A stretch of DNA of 64,000 bases from Xenoacremonium recifei (lineage: Eukaryota; Ascomycota; Sordariomycetes; Hypocreales; Nectriaceae): NCBI GenBank assembly GCA_012184525.1, contig WOFQ01000011.1:248001-312000 (forward strand), read 5' to 3'. The translations under genes were made by a program, and so were the position numbers. The notes under the pieces are model-generated. The model was not told the DNA's origin, searched no databases, and worked only from the letters and a program-made list of their open reading frames with translations. Of this stretch, positions 44,905-55,618 are shown one piece after another; position 1 is the stretch's first letter; every line of letters starts with the position of its first letter.

Positions 44905-45465
44905 ATGTGCACCGAACACTCTGAATACTGCGCAGGCTGCCATGCCTTCCTAAGTCGAGACAGGTCTTTCTGCCCGCGCGCATGCCCCGAAATCAAGCAG
45001 GACATCTGCTACGACGGTCTTTGCCTCTCTTGCCGCGCCCGGCGATTCGAGTTTAAGCTTGAGGAAATCTACCTTAAGCCGCTTACGGAAGCCCTCTCAC
45101 GACATCATCGAGCTGTCGTCCACGCCATTACCGACCTACGCAAGCTATGTATGCCCGAACACCCGATGCAAGTACCCCTCCAGATAGAGGCGACATCGTC
45201 AGGGATATCTGTGCACTCGCTGACAGATATGACCAGTACCAACAAACTGAAGAAGCGCCCGCCATCTCTGGCTAGCACGGTTGACACCGTCGCAACGAGT
45301 ATTCATCAGAAACGGCCGATGTCGATGGCCGAGGCTCAGTTTCTGGGCAAGAAGCTTCTTCCCCGTAGCTACTGTATCTGCGGCCGAGCGCCTTGCAACG
45401 GGACACATCAAGAGTGTTATCCCGATAGTAGATGTAACAGTACCGTAGGTAAAGGGTATTCGTGA
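44905..45465 (+). CDS. Cys-rich orphan protein
   Basis: Open frame of 186 aa with a good start context (CCGCCATGTG). The N-terminal 50 residues contain nine Cys in short spacings (CTEHSEYCAGC, FCPRAC, CYDGLCLSC), and the C-terminal 30 contain five more (CICGRAPC, ECYPDSRC). This suggests one or two zinc-binding or disulfide modules around a helical middle. There is no signal peptide, so zinc binding inside the cell is the better guess. I recognise no family. The GTAAAG at the end of the frame could be a splice donor to a further exon, but I see no clear continuation. It sits between an NLR and a catabolic cluster. Confidence 0.55.
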   Translation: MCTEHSEYCAGCHAFLSRDRSFCPRACPEIKQDICYDGLCLSCRARRFEFKLEEIYLKPLTEALSRHHRAVVHAITDLRKLCMPEHPMQVPLQIEATSSGISVHSLTDMTSTNKLKKRPPSLASTVDTVATSIHQKRPMSMAEAQFLGKKLLPRSYCICGRAPCNGTHQECYPDSRCNSTVGKGYS

Positions 45466-45830
45466 CTTCATTGCTCACGGAGAGAAGAGTAAGTCATGTC
45501 GAGATGAACGACTTGTTCTATCTCTTAGTTATTAATAATTTTAAACACAAAAAATTACCTTGATTAAACAGATCGAAAAGGCGCAATGAGTGAGCTCAGT
45601 TTGACCATTATCTATGCTCAAAGTAATAGGTACAGATTCTCGAGTAGGCGTCAGATGCTTGCCACCATGAGAAGCCCTTGTCCGTCGGCATACTCAACAC
45701 GATTCACGTGGCTGCCCAGAGGCTCTTGACAAGATCTCAACGAAAGTCTCCGGCTTTTCTGACATAGGTTGAATATATATAGACTAAGGATAATAAGATG
45801 GCAACGTATTCATCAATTTCAGTCTTGTCT
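45466..45830. other. Intergenic, 3' side of aldolase gene
   Basis: AT-rich sequence between the orphan gene and the aldolase 3' end. No gene is seen. Confidence 0.45.
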
Positions 45831-46809
45831 CTATGCTTTGCCACTTGACAGGACAATATCCATATGCCTTGCTGTCGTTGCAGCCACCGTGTCAACGCCC
45901 TCCTCCAGCAGCTGCGTAAAGGGCATCTTATTAACGTTCCGCTCCAAATGCGTATAATAGTCCATCAGTAAATCCCGATTGACGTTAATCTTAGTCACCC
46001 CTGCGGCAATGAGCTTCCTAGTGAGAGACTCGGGGAAGCGGTTGACGCCATGAAGCACTACCAAAACACCACCGGCGTTGGCAACTTGACGAATCTGCTC
46101 TAGTCTAAGAAAGTTGTCTATTAGCATTGTAACACGAGAGCACCGGTTAATGAATCTCACCGATCCCATTCCAGAATTACACCGCGAGGCCCATATTCTC
46201 CATGTACGTTGCCAAACGCTGGAGCCAAGAAATCAACCCCCGACTCGACAAATGACTGAGTCTCCTCAGGCGTCGTCATGAGACCGCTTAAATCTGCTGT
46301 ATCTGAGATACCATCCTCCCCGCCCTCGATTCTCCCCGGCTCGGCCTCTGTCGCCTTTCCATGGGCGTGACAGTACGCCACGAGTGCCTTGGTGCGTGCC
46401 AGGTTGTCCGCCTTTGAGTGGTGCGACATATCGATCATAATAGAGTCAAAGGGCAGCTCGCAAGCCTGCTTGACGAGATTCTCATCCTGACAATGATCTA
46501 GGTGCACCGCAATTGGGACTGTAGCCTGTTGGGCGGCCTTGGCTGCAGCGTGCACTAGGATTCCTTGGGAGAAGGTAACGGCCCAGGGGAAAAGCTGGAT
46601 GATGAGTGGTGATCGCTTCTGCTCAGCGGCTTTTACAAGACCCAGTATATGCTCGATATTGTAACTACAGTCTATAAGTTTTGTCTTTGTCAGGATTCTA
46701 TGTTTTGAGATAGAACTTACGCAATCGCTGCGAGAACGCCATACTTCCCGGCTGCCGCACCTCGCAGGATCTGGACGGTCCTGTTGTTTTGCAGCCCTTG
46801 TTGATCCAT
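45831..46809 (-). CDS. Class II ketose-bisphosphate aldolase
   Basis: Three exons on the minus strand, 46809-46721, 46664-46161 and 46104-45831, giving 288 aa, the normal length for the family. The fold is a zinc-dependent class II aldolase (fructose/tagatose-bisphosphate type). HLDHC at 84-88 gives the catalytic Asp86 and zinc ligand His87. Further zinc ligands are His184 (FGNVHGEYG) and His216 (LHGVNRFPE). The phosphate-binding end INVNRDL is present. The usual LHGASG-like loop reads LHGVNR here, so substrate choice may differ from fructose 1,6-bisphosphate. The gene is divergent from the SDR and shares its promoter. Related aldolase domains are fused to HIBADH-type dehydrogenases in some plant and fungal proteins, which fits the HIBADH gene in this cluster. 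Confidence 0.88.
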
Positions 46810-46901
46810 GATTCTGGTAGTGATATTGATGCTTTGATTTGTCTCAAAGAGCCACGTTAGTGAAATAAGATATAATCTACGAAAGCAGAACTCCCGTGGT
46901 C

Positions 46902-46915
46902 CCGACGTTCGTCGG
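46902..46915. promoter_or_regulatory. Inverted repeat CCGACG-N2-CGTCGG
   Basis: Perfect 6-bp inverted repeat with a 2-nt centre, 93 bp upstream of the aldolase ATG. CGG half-sites in inverted order are the usual target of Zn2Cys6 dimers, and such a regulator is encoded at 51688-54183. Binding is not shown. Confidence 0.45.
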
Positions 46916-47095
46916 ACATCCTTATTAGGAAGTATGTGATCAAGGCTCCATGTTGTGGATACGGGCGAAGACCCATCGAGCTTTGAGAACCGGGCACTAC
47001 CTGACTTTGACGGAAATATGCAAATGACCTCCGACGACTCGTCTCATGGCGTCACAACGATGGTTGCGAGCTGGAGGGAACCCTGGTGGAGTATT

Positions 47096-47105
47096 CCGGA
47101 TTTAC
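47096..47105 (+). promoter_or_regulatory. Cluster decamer CCGGATTTAC, copy 1
   Basis: Sits 208 bp upstream of the SDR ATG and 287 bp from the aldolase ATG. The same ten bases occur in the MFS promoter and in the HIBADH/AKR promoter. It is probably an operator of the cluster regulator. Confidence 0.5.
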
Positions 47106-47312
47106 TACTTTGGGAAAGCTCCTTGTATAATGCCAAAGTTGTGTACTTGATGCCATCTGACAAGACTACCCATGTACGTCCATAAATCTGCACAGATACT
47201 TCGAGCCCTCTACATTTAGATTCAGGCGACCTCTTTCCGCTCTGGTGTGAAACTCGTGCTTTTTCAAACTTCACTCTCTTTGGACATATATACAAACGCC
47301 CCATTGCCCTTC

Positions 47313-48330
47313 ATGGCTGATAACTCCCTGAACCCCCTCAATGGAGGCAATTTCATCCACAATGATAAGAACCGCACTATTGATGGTGGTTCGATCCTGA
47401 AACGGTTCGCTCTTACTGGCAAAACGGCTATTATCACTGGTGCTGGCGCAGGTATCGGTCTCGCTGTAGCGACAGCCTACTGTGAGCTAGGGGCCAATGT
47501 GGTGATCTGGTATAATTCAAATAAGAAGGCTGAAGAACGCGCTGATGCGTTGGCAAAGCAATATAATGTTAAGTGTGAGTCTTTAGCGCTCTCTTCATCT
47601 CACGGCATGCTAATTTCAAATTGGGAAAACCAGGCAAGGCATACCAAGTCAACGTCCGAGACCCTGCAGCGGTCGAAAAGGCAATTGACGAGGCTGTAAA
47701 GGAGTTTAACGGCCGCCTTGATATCTTTGTGGCCAATGCCGGTATCCCCTGGACGAAGGGTGCTATGATTGATGGACCTTTCGATCACTATGGGGATGTA
47801 GTTGATACAGATCTCAACGGTACCTACTATTGCGCCAAGTTTGCTGCAAAGCACTGGCGCCGTCAGAAGCTCGAGAAGACAACGCTTAGCGGAGAGCCCC
47901 TTGAAGGATATACTTCTGGCAGCTTTATTGCTACTGCATCAATGAGTGGCGTTATCGTTAATATCCCCCAGCTCCAGGCATCGTATAATGCTGCCAAAGC
48001 TGGTATCATCCACCTCTGCAAGAGCTTGGCTGTTGAATGGTCCCAATTTGCGAGAGCCAATTCTATTTCCCCTGGTTACATTATCACCGAGATCTCAGAC
48101 TTCATTCCGGATGAAATGAAGGAACAGTGGAAGGATAAAATTCCTCTAGGGTACGTAACTTTCATGCAGATTCATTGACGATGATTGCTAACAGAGGTTG
48201 TTTGTGCTATTCAGTCGGGAAGGCGAGCCGCATGAGCTGCAGGGGGCGTACGTTTACTTGGCGTCTGATGCATCTACTTATACGACTGGTGCCAACCTGT
48301 TGGTTGATGGAGGATATGCTGCTCCTTGAA
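47313..48330 (+). CDS. Sorbose-reductase-like SDR, frameshifted near 3' end
   Basis: Three exons, 47313-47574, 47634-48150 and 48215 onward. It is a classical SDR similar to fungal sorbose reductase / NADP-mannitol dehydrogenase. The cofactor loop TGAGAGIG is at 42-49, NAG follows at the usual place, and the catalytic residues are Ser192, Tyr205 and Lys209 (YNAAK). The family's C-terminal motif TTGANLLVDGGY is split between two frames: TTGANL reads in the gene frame, then CTGTTTGG brings a TGA at 48306-48308 (290 aa), while LVDGGYAAP continues one base out of frame to 48330. One extra T at 48300-48302 would explain this. It may be a sequencing error or a real truncating mutation. Confidence 0.82.
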
Positions 48331-49039
48331 AGGAATTATTGGGCATGAAAGAAGAGCACATAGATTATACTCGAAGTAACCTCTTTAGATAGTCGATAGT
48401 GGCTGCGTCTATGCCGACTTCATTTTGTTTTGCCTACGTGTTGTTCTTCAATCTGACACGATTAAATTCGATTTCAATGAATTTGATGATGCTGTATAGT
48501 GTTTAGGAGGCCTCACACCGGTTCCCAGATACATCTCTGAAATGCCTGTCTTCATTGACCGCCAGACCGTCATGGGGCTTCAGAAATCGGGTTCCTTACC
48601 TGCTGGCGAGAAACTAGGAGAAGAAGCCGGTAACGTCGGACCTCCGAGCTCATCCGTGCAAACGCTAGATGAGCCAGACGGAGATACACTGATCAAGACT
48701 TGTTCCTTCGCAGGATCTAGCCTGGCGCTAAGTCCCAAGATCCCCAAAATAGAGGTCCGAGTCCAGTTGCGAAACCGGAGTTCGCTCATCTCGTCTCGTC
48801 TCGGTCCCCAACATATCTTGCCCCTTCAGGTAAATCCGGATCGGCACCCCGGATTCCCCCAGAGTACCCACGGTTCCCCGGATGGAGATACATCCACAGC
48901 ACAGGATCGTCCGGGGGCGGGGAGGGAGAGAAGAGACATAAAAGGCGTTCATCTAGTCCAAGATCCTCTGAGAGTATACATACGTTGCACTGCTACTCGA
49001 GACATTGGGCTCTCTCCCTATGCGTACTCCTTTGTAACC
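48331..49039. promoter_or_regulatory. Promoter region of MFS transporter
   Basis: The frame upstream of the transporter ATG is open but carries no transporter homology, so I treat it as leader and promoter. It contains the cluster decamer on the minus strand (48830-48839), two more CCGGAT cores (about 48848 and 48874), and GCGGGG at 48917-48922, which fits the CreA consensus SYGGRG. Carbon-catabolite repression is therefore plausible. Confidence 0.5.
48830..48839 (-). promoter_or_regulatory. Cluster decamer CCGGATTTAC, copy 2
   Basis: Plus-strand GTAAATCCGG, the reverse complement of copy 1. It lies 201 bp upstream of the MFS start codon, close to the spacing of copy 1 to the SDR start, and is followed by two further CCGGAT cores. 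Confidence 0.5.
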
Positions 49040-50896
49040 ATGTCGTCTACCAAAGAACCCACCATGAATACCCAACATCACGAGCATGCACCGACAAAGG
49101 TCCAAGCACAAGAGGATGCCATCCACGCAGGCGACGAGCAGATCAATCAATTCATCGCCGAGATGGAGGATCATGTTGTTCAGAACCCAGAGAAGCGGTC
49201 CTTCTGGGTTCCCGAGCTGAAGCCCAAGCACTACACCTACGCGCTCGTGGCCTTCGCATCCATGGGCGGTCTGCTATCAGGCATCGACCAGTCCGTCATC
49301 AGCGGCGCGAACCTCTTCATGCCAGATGACCTAAACCTCACGACGCGCGAGAACAGCCTCGTCAACGGCGGCATGCCCCTGGGCGCCGTGGGTGGCGCGC
49401 TTATCCTGAGCCCCTGCAACGAATACTTCGGCCGGAAGTGGTCCATCATCATCGCGTGTATCTTCTATACTATTGGAGCCGCTCTCGAGGCTGGCGCTAT
49501 CAGCTTCCCCATGATGGTTGTGGCGCGTCTGATCCTGGGTATGGGTGTTGGTCTCGAAGGCGGTACCGTGCCCATCTACGTGGCCGAGACGGTAGAGCGG
49601 CGACTCCGAGGCAATCTGGTCTCTTTTTACCAATTCAATATTGCATTGGGAGAAGTCATTGGGTACTCAGTCGGGGCCATGTTTGTCCATGTTGGCGGCG
49701 GATGGAGATACATGCTTGGCTCGTCGGTCATCTTCTCGACGTTGATGTTTGTGGGGTAAGGATAACTGACTGACTTGATGCTATCCCGTCGCCCCCGTTT
49801 ATCTATCACGTTGCTAATGTTTGTTATTTTGTTTAGAATGCTTTTCCTTCCGGAGAGCCCCCGATACCTTGTTCATAGGGGCCGACTCATGGACTCATAC
49901 CGTGTATGGCGGCGTCTTCGAGGGACCGATTCGCGCGAATCTAATCGGGAGTTTTTCCTCATGAAGGTGTCCGTGGAAGCTGAAGAGCAAGAAGTCCACA
50001 CCAAAGCTACAAACAAGAGAATGCCGTGGCTAGATTTCTTCACGTGAGTTGAAATTCTCTGACCCCTGATCTAGGGCCTCCCCTAACATCCTCCTAGGGA
50101 ACCCAGAGCCCGACGCTCAATCATTTATGCAAATTTGATGGTTTTCCTGGGTCAATTTACTGGATGCAACGCCATTCTCTACTATCTCTCGGTGCTTATG
50201 AACCAAATAGGCTTTGATAAGTACCAGAGCAACTATATGTCCCTCGTCGGCGGCGGTGCGCTGCTCTTCGGTACCATCCCCGGCGTGCTATATATGGAGC
50301 GATTCGGCCGCCGATTCTGGGCGATATCTCTTCTACCCGGCTTCTTCATCGGCTTGGTCATGATTGGCGCTAGCTATCAAATAGACACATCGACGAATCT
50401 CGCCGGAGCCGAGGGCGTATACCTTACAGGGCTGATCCTATACTACGGCTTCTTTGGTTCGTATGCCTGCCTCACCTGGGTTATCCCCTCGGAAGTCTAT
50501 CCGACATACCTACGTAGCTACGGCATGACTACCTCAGACGTGACACTCTTCCTGAGTGCGTTCTTGATGACGTACAACTTCAGCGCCATGCAGGAGGCCA
50601 TGACGCCAACGGGGTTGGCTATCGGCTTCTATGGGAGCATTGCCGTTATCGGCTGGTTCTATCAGATATTCTTCATGCCCGAGACCAAGAACAAGACATT
50701 GGAGGAGATTGATTTCATTTTTCGTAAGACGACAGGCCAGATTGTTCGAGAAAACATTGCGAGCACGAAGGAAACCATTGGAAACTTGGTTTCGTTGAAA
50801 TGGGGTGCTGTGTTTTATGCTGCGCCCCCAACCACGGATGGATTTCTGGACGATGAAACTGCCATCGAGAAAGGAGGAGAGAAAGAGAGTTCTTGA
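49040..50896 (+). CDS. MFS sugar/polyol transporter
   Basis: Three exons, 49040-49755, 49837-50043 and 50098-50896, giving 573 aa. The start at 49040 (MSSTKEP) is preferred, because the open frame upstream looks non-coding. About twelve hydrophobic helices are visible. Sugar-porter signatures include GGLLSGIDQSVISGA in helix 1, NEYFGRKWS after helix 2, VPIYVAETVERRLRG, PESPRYLVHRGR before the central loop, ERFGRRF, and PETKNKTLEEID after helix 12. This places it in the sugar porter family, probably a proton symporter in the plasma membrane. The substrate is not readable from sequence. The neighbouring reductases and aldolase suggest a sugar, polyol or sugar acid. Confidence 0.9.
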
Positions 50897-51687
50897 GTAG
50901 TTGTGGTGGCGATGGGCAGGAGACGTGGTGTTCTGAGAAGGGTTCTAGCAGGAGTCTTGACGAATTGGTGTTTTGAGCGAACATTTGAATGTCTCTATCT
51001 AGTCTTCTGGTTTCGTTTACCAGAACGTTATTAGAAAGGTTCATGACCGTAGGAGTCTCTATTTCATAAGTTGTTATATAAATTTGGCAGCTGAATTGTT
51101 GTGAATAAGCACAATATTCCAACCAAAGAATCGTAGTAACACACATCATACTTCAGCCGTCTAAACACAAGGGATCATAGTCCAACAAGTGGCGACTCTC
51201 CCCGCAAAACTGTTGGTTCTCGTGACATTATGCACTCTCTCACCGGCCGGCTGACCTTGGCTGCATGCAAGTCTTGGTGAACCACAGCCAGTCCTAGTAT
51301 CGATTGTGACTGGTTGACGGCACGATTAGTGCGCTGAAGGATTTGGCCGTGGCTAACGGCGATGTCCAAAGAGGAAACCCCGAGATCCTACCCTACATGA
51401 AGATGGGGTTTATTCCCAAGTCTTTCCTTAGAACCGAGTGATCGCCGCCCCAGTGAAACGTGTTGCTTCCGTCTCTGGTGCTCCATGTATTCTCCACCGA
51501 TCGATCAGTCTTGTGAGGAGAGACTGGGGAAATGGAATCCGAACTATCACACTAGCGACATGTACTGCCAACACCTGTTTCTCTACACCTTCCTTTACAT
51601 ACCCACTCTCCCATTTCGTCAACTCAGATTGAACCCTTTCATTGATTACTCCAATGTGAAAGACCGAGTTCATTACTTACTTCCGGC
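50897..51687. other. Intergenic with promoter of cluster regulator and possible kinase relic
   Basis: This holds the 3' region of the transporter and the promoter of the Zn2Cys6 gene. The minus strand at 51175-51369 contains a short segment resembling a kinase catalytic loop. I do not see the exact decamer CCGGATTTAC here. Confidence 0.4.
51175..51369 (-). pseudogene. Possible relic of a fungal kinase-like gene
   Basis: One frame reads LGLAVVHQDLHAAKV, close to the VVHxDLHAAN catalytic loop of fungal kinase-like proteins, with the usual Asn replaced by Lys and no DFE/DFG segment in frame. The open frame is only 64 codons with no start context. It may be a decayed fragment of an inserted gene or chance similarity. 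Confidence 0.25.
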
Positions 51688-54183
51688 ATGGAGGAACCAC
51701 TCGGAGTCCGGCCCCGCACCGATCGGGGCCGACCCTCGGAGCGCCGGGACGGAGCCTTCCGGGTTTGCACGGTCGAGGACTTTGGCGGCAGCGCGACCAA
51801 GAGAAAGGCCGGCTCTGCTACATCGGCATGCCAGATGTGTCGCTCACGAAAGGTGAAATGCGTTGCTAGTGCCGGTCCTACGAGTACTTGTCAGCCGTGC
51901 AAGGCGTCTGGGCTGGAGTGTCGTTGGGATGTCACAGACGGGAGAAAGAGGCCGCGGGCAAGGCATCTGGTCCACGCGACGTTGCAGCCGCTCCCTACGG
52001 CGAGTGTCAATACTCAACAGGCTCTCAATCCACAGGGAGATACGCAGCCGGATGACGGTAGGCAAGGCGGGCTCGGCGCCGAGATGGCCGGGCGAGACGG
52101 TACGGCGGTGCAAATCCCCGGACTGGCCTCCATCTGCGAGACACAGATCGACCCGGGCCAACTAGAGGGCTCACAGCAGTTCCTGGCCGAGTTCTGCCCG
52201 GACGAGAACATGCCGTTGCCTGGCGACTGGCAGAACTTCGTGCTCGGGCTCGATTTCATGGGCGCCTCGGATACATTCTTTCCTGCCCCTGAACAAGAGC
52301 AGCATCCGGATGCAGCTCAGTCGCCGCCTCAATCGGCTGCTCAGCGTCCACGAGTGATTCGTCTGCGATACTATCGTCGCTTTGGTCCAACGGCTGTGGT
52401 TCCAGGCTTGAGGAGATTGTCGGTGGTGGTTGATCCGAATCAGGACGATTCGCCAGGGGCTGATATCGACTACCATCACGAGGCCGATTGTTCTCCTAGC
52501 CTGCACATGTCATCGCCAGCATCAGCAGCATCTAACCAGAGCAAACTCTTTGATAGGTCGTCCCGCGAGCCGCACCCCGACATCGTGCCGCAGATCCTCG
52601 ACGTATTTTTCCAGCACTTCGGCGGCCATGTCCCTTTCCTACAGCCGCAGATCTTGGGCGGTCATGTTCGGTCTGGGGAGGCGTCCTCATTCTTGCTCAA
52701 CGCCATCGCGGCGTTGACAGTACGGTTCTGTAGCTTTGACGGGCCATTGGCGGTCATTCAGAACAAGTACGATGCAAAATGGCGACGAGGAGCGCCGTTC
52801 CTCAGCAAGGCCAAGGAGCAATTGGTTCCCCTACTCAGCATCCCGGCGCCCGAGGTGGTGGCCGGCCTGCTGATTCTTGCGTGGGCAGAGTTTGGGGATA
52901 ACAACGAAGCTGGTAAGCTGAATTAAGTAGAACTACTCTCTCACGCCCCCTAAGGAGCTAAACTCTTTGCAGGGCTATGGATGTTCGCTGGCATGGCAAT
53001 TCGCATGGCGCAAGATCTGGGCTTCCATCGAACCCCTGAGACGGATGTCGATGTTGATACGAGGTTCCACGATCATGCTCGTCCTAGCCCAGACGGGAAA
53101 TACATTCTCACCGATGAGCAGTCAACGGTACACCAACAAAAGGCCCGGCTCGTCATGTTCTGGTCCGTCTTCATCATAGATGTCTGCGTCTCGCTAGTCA
53201 CGGGTCGACCGCCGACAATCCGCCGTAGTGAGATCGAAGTTCCTGTGCCGACCTTTAATGACATGAAGCTCGCACAGCTCGACTTCACAGAGCAAGTCAC
53301 AGCCTCCAACATGATCTTCCCTCAGACTGTACATTTCATGCTGCAGTTCTCCGAGTGCGTTGAGGCGCTGAACCAGCGCACGTCAGCTACCAGTAAGGGC
53401 TCCGAGCAGCCAAGGAGTGCTTCAGCCGATCGTGAGACCAACCTCTCACGCATCCGGGAGACGATGCTGCGGAGTTACAACTCCCTGCCACCAGAGCTAG
53501 TCTTTAACATTGATACATACAAGGAGGCGTCGTCCAGCCACCAGTCCGGCCTGTTTCTCATGCTTCATCTTTTCTTCTATACCTTCATGATCCTTCTGTC
53601 CAACACGCACTCCCGCGATGCTCGACAGGGGCTTCACCATGCACAGAGCCGGCGTCCGTCAGCGAGCAATATCTTTCACGATCTGCGGCAAATAGACCCA
53701 TCGGATGTGGATGAGGAGCACCAGCCGCACATCGCCATGATGGCGTGCCAGAAGGTGGTCCAGATCCTCACCATCGCCGAGCTCGTGGATGCGACAGGCT
53801 ATCTCGCCACCCCTTTTACAAACCACTGCCTTTTTGTGGCTGCGTCAACCATTCTACAAGACGCCAAAATCCCACCGACGCCGAACCGCCGCGGGAGCTT
53901 TTTCACATTAATTACCGGTGCTGACTACGAGTTCCTGCTCAAGAAACTGCAGGATCAGGGGCAGTACTTTGGCGCCGTCAATAGCGTGGCGGCAGTCCTA
54001 GAGCAACGAGAGAAGTCGCTTGCGGGGGGCAATAATGAGGCAGCTGCGGATGCAGTGGAGGAAGACGACCGAGAGAATGGGATTCAGAGAGTCGTTGGAT
54101 TGGGTGATCCCGGCATTGTCAATCGATATACGATTCGGAGACTGGATGAGGCGGCGAGACATAGTACAGGTATATCAACATGA
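51688..54183 (+). CDS. Zn2Cys6 transcription factor of the catabolic cluster
   Basis: Two exons, 51688-52912 and 52973-54183, with a 60-nt intron (GTAAGC...TTTGCAG), giving 811 aa. The zinc cluster is at Cys48, 51, 58, 68, 71 and 78 (CQMCRSRKVKC ... CQPCKASGLEC). It is followed by a basic segment, a low-complexity linker, and a fungal transcription-factor domain (about 300-560) with FFQHFGGHVPFLQP, LWMFAGMAIRMAQDLGFHR and SLVTGRPPTI. Its place between the transporter and the dehydrogenase genes, and the CGG-containing decamer in their promoters, suggest that it controls the cluster. It ends only 50 bp from the convergent HIBADH gene. The target and inducer are unknown. Confidence 0.88.
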
Positions 54184-54233
54184 AGACCGAGTTTATATAC
54201 TTTTGGGTCCTATCTTAAAGCGAGCTCTTTTTA

Positions 54234-55618
54234 TCAGGAAAGATGGAGGTTAAGTAACTGTAAAGAGGCTGTTGCAATGGGCATCGAAGCGCCGATGGCG
54301 TTGGCTTTTGACACAGCCTTAGCCTGGCACCTTGTCAGTGAAGTCATATCTTTGAGGGCTGAACTCCAACATACCAGTCTTGTCCTCACATCTTCCGCAG
54401 TTGGTACATCTCGCAACGACCAATCGGGCTTTTTCATCTGCGGTACACTCTGCACGAATTGCGTATTAGAACCCGCCGCCTTGCTGATTATATCGTACAT
54501 AACATCGGTGTCCAACCCAACGGCCTCGGTAAACCCCATAGCCTCACCAGCTGCTGCTAGATGCGGCCCCGTGAAGATATCAATGATATCTTGCACGGAT
54601 ATGGCTTCGTTACGGGGCATCGCAGTACTGCCCGACTTGGTCATCTGGTGAATGATGTCGTTAGGAGCGTTAGGGAGATAGAGGCGCCAGAGCGTCGAGT
54701 CGTCGTCTTTGGCCCAGCCAGCATGGATACCAGCAAGATAAACCTGTTCAGCTGTAGCAGTAAGTAGAACTGGATAGGAGACCAATCGAGAAGTATTCAC
54801 GATGATGGACTAGACCAAAATACCGTTAGTGAATAAAATCACTTCCTCAAACAAACCCTAAGCTCTCTTACCGAGTCCTTCTGGCTGTTGGGTATAGCAG
54901 AGTAAATTGTCTTATCCCCTTCGAGCATATGCGGTATACGATTACCGTTAATCCAGCTCCATCCCTCGCTCTTCTGTACCGCTTCAAAAACCTCTCGAGT
55001 GTTTAGCCCGGCGCGAGCTGTAAGAGCCATAGCTTCAGCTGCCAGAGCAATTTCCACCTCAGGCAGAACCTGATGGCACATCTTGGCTTTCGAGCCGGAA
55101 CCAATGCCCCCAGGGATTGTGTATAAAATCTTGCTCAATGCTTCTAGCGCGGGCCTTGCCTTTTCGAGGCCCTCGCTCGACCCGGAACTGAATATCGACA
55201 GCGTGCCGTTGGCAGCCCCTGAAGCACCACCTGACACAGGACAGTCGAGGAGAAAGACATTTGAATCTGGATAATCCTCGTCCAAAGTCTGGCGCAGCTC
55301 ATTACAGAAGTCCGGAGGGACGGTTGAGCTCACGACAATGGCAGCAGCGGGCCGGATGCTCTTCATGGCGCCAGTTTCTCGGTCGAGCAGGACCGACTTC
55401 ACCTGGGCCGCGCTGGTCACCATGACAATAATTACATCAGCCTGCTGGCCAACTTCGGCTGGCGTCTTAGCTGGACGGCCGCCGGCTTGGGCAAGTTGCT
55501 CGACGACGGGCGGGTAGATGTCAAATCCGACAACTTCGAATCCCTTATTGAGAAGCACCTTGGACATTCCGCCGCCCATGGCACCGAGGCCGAGAAAGCC
55601 AACTGTTGGTTTGGACAT
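54234..55618 (-). CDS. HIBADH-type dehydrogenase, L-threonate-dehydrogenase-like
   Basis: Three exons on the minus strand, 55618-54872, 54809-54375 and 54323-54234, giving 423 aa. The NAD-binding GLGAMGGGM is at 10-18 and the substrate motif DCPVSGG is present. The catalytic Lys lies in GSGSKAKMCHQVL, and four residues on the usual HIBADH Asn is Gln, a form I recall from the YgbJ/LtnD threonate-dehydrogenase branch. The C-terminal extension looks like a second helical HIBADH domain. The last intron is 51 nt, has GTATGT, CTGAC and CCAG signals, and contains no in-frame stop, so retention would give a longer open protein. Splicing gives the better match (RTRLAKAVSKANAIG). The likely role is oxidation of a hydroxy- or sugar acid. 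It is divergent from the AKR. Confidence 0.85.

Larger units (their letters stand above)
46810..47312. promoter_or_regulatory. Bidirectional promoter of aldolase and SDR
   Basis: 503 bp between two divergent ATGs. It contains the inverted repeat CCGACG-TT-CGTCGG at 46902-46915 and the shared cluster decamer CCGGATTTAC at 47096-47105. No other gene is seen. Confidence 0.6.

Noticed and set aside
48542..49039. N-terminal extension of the MFS transporter
   Set aside because: The frame is open, but the residues show no transporter similarity and the region carries promoter motifs. The start at 49040 is preferred.
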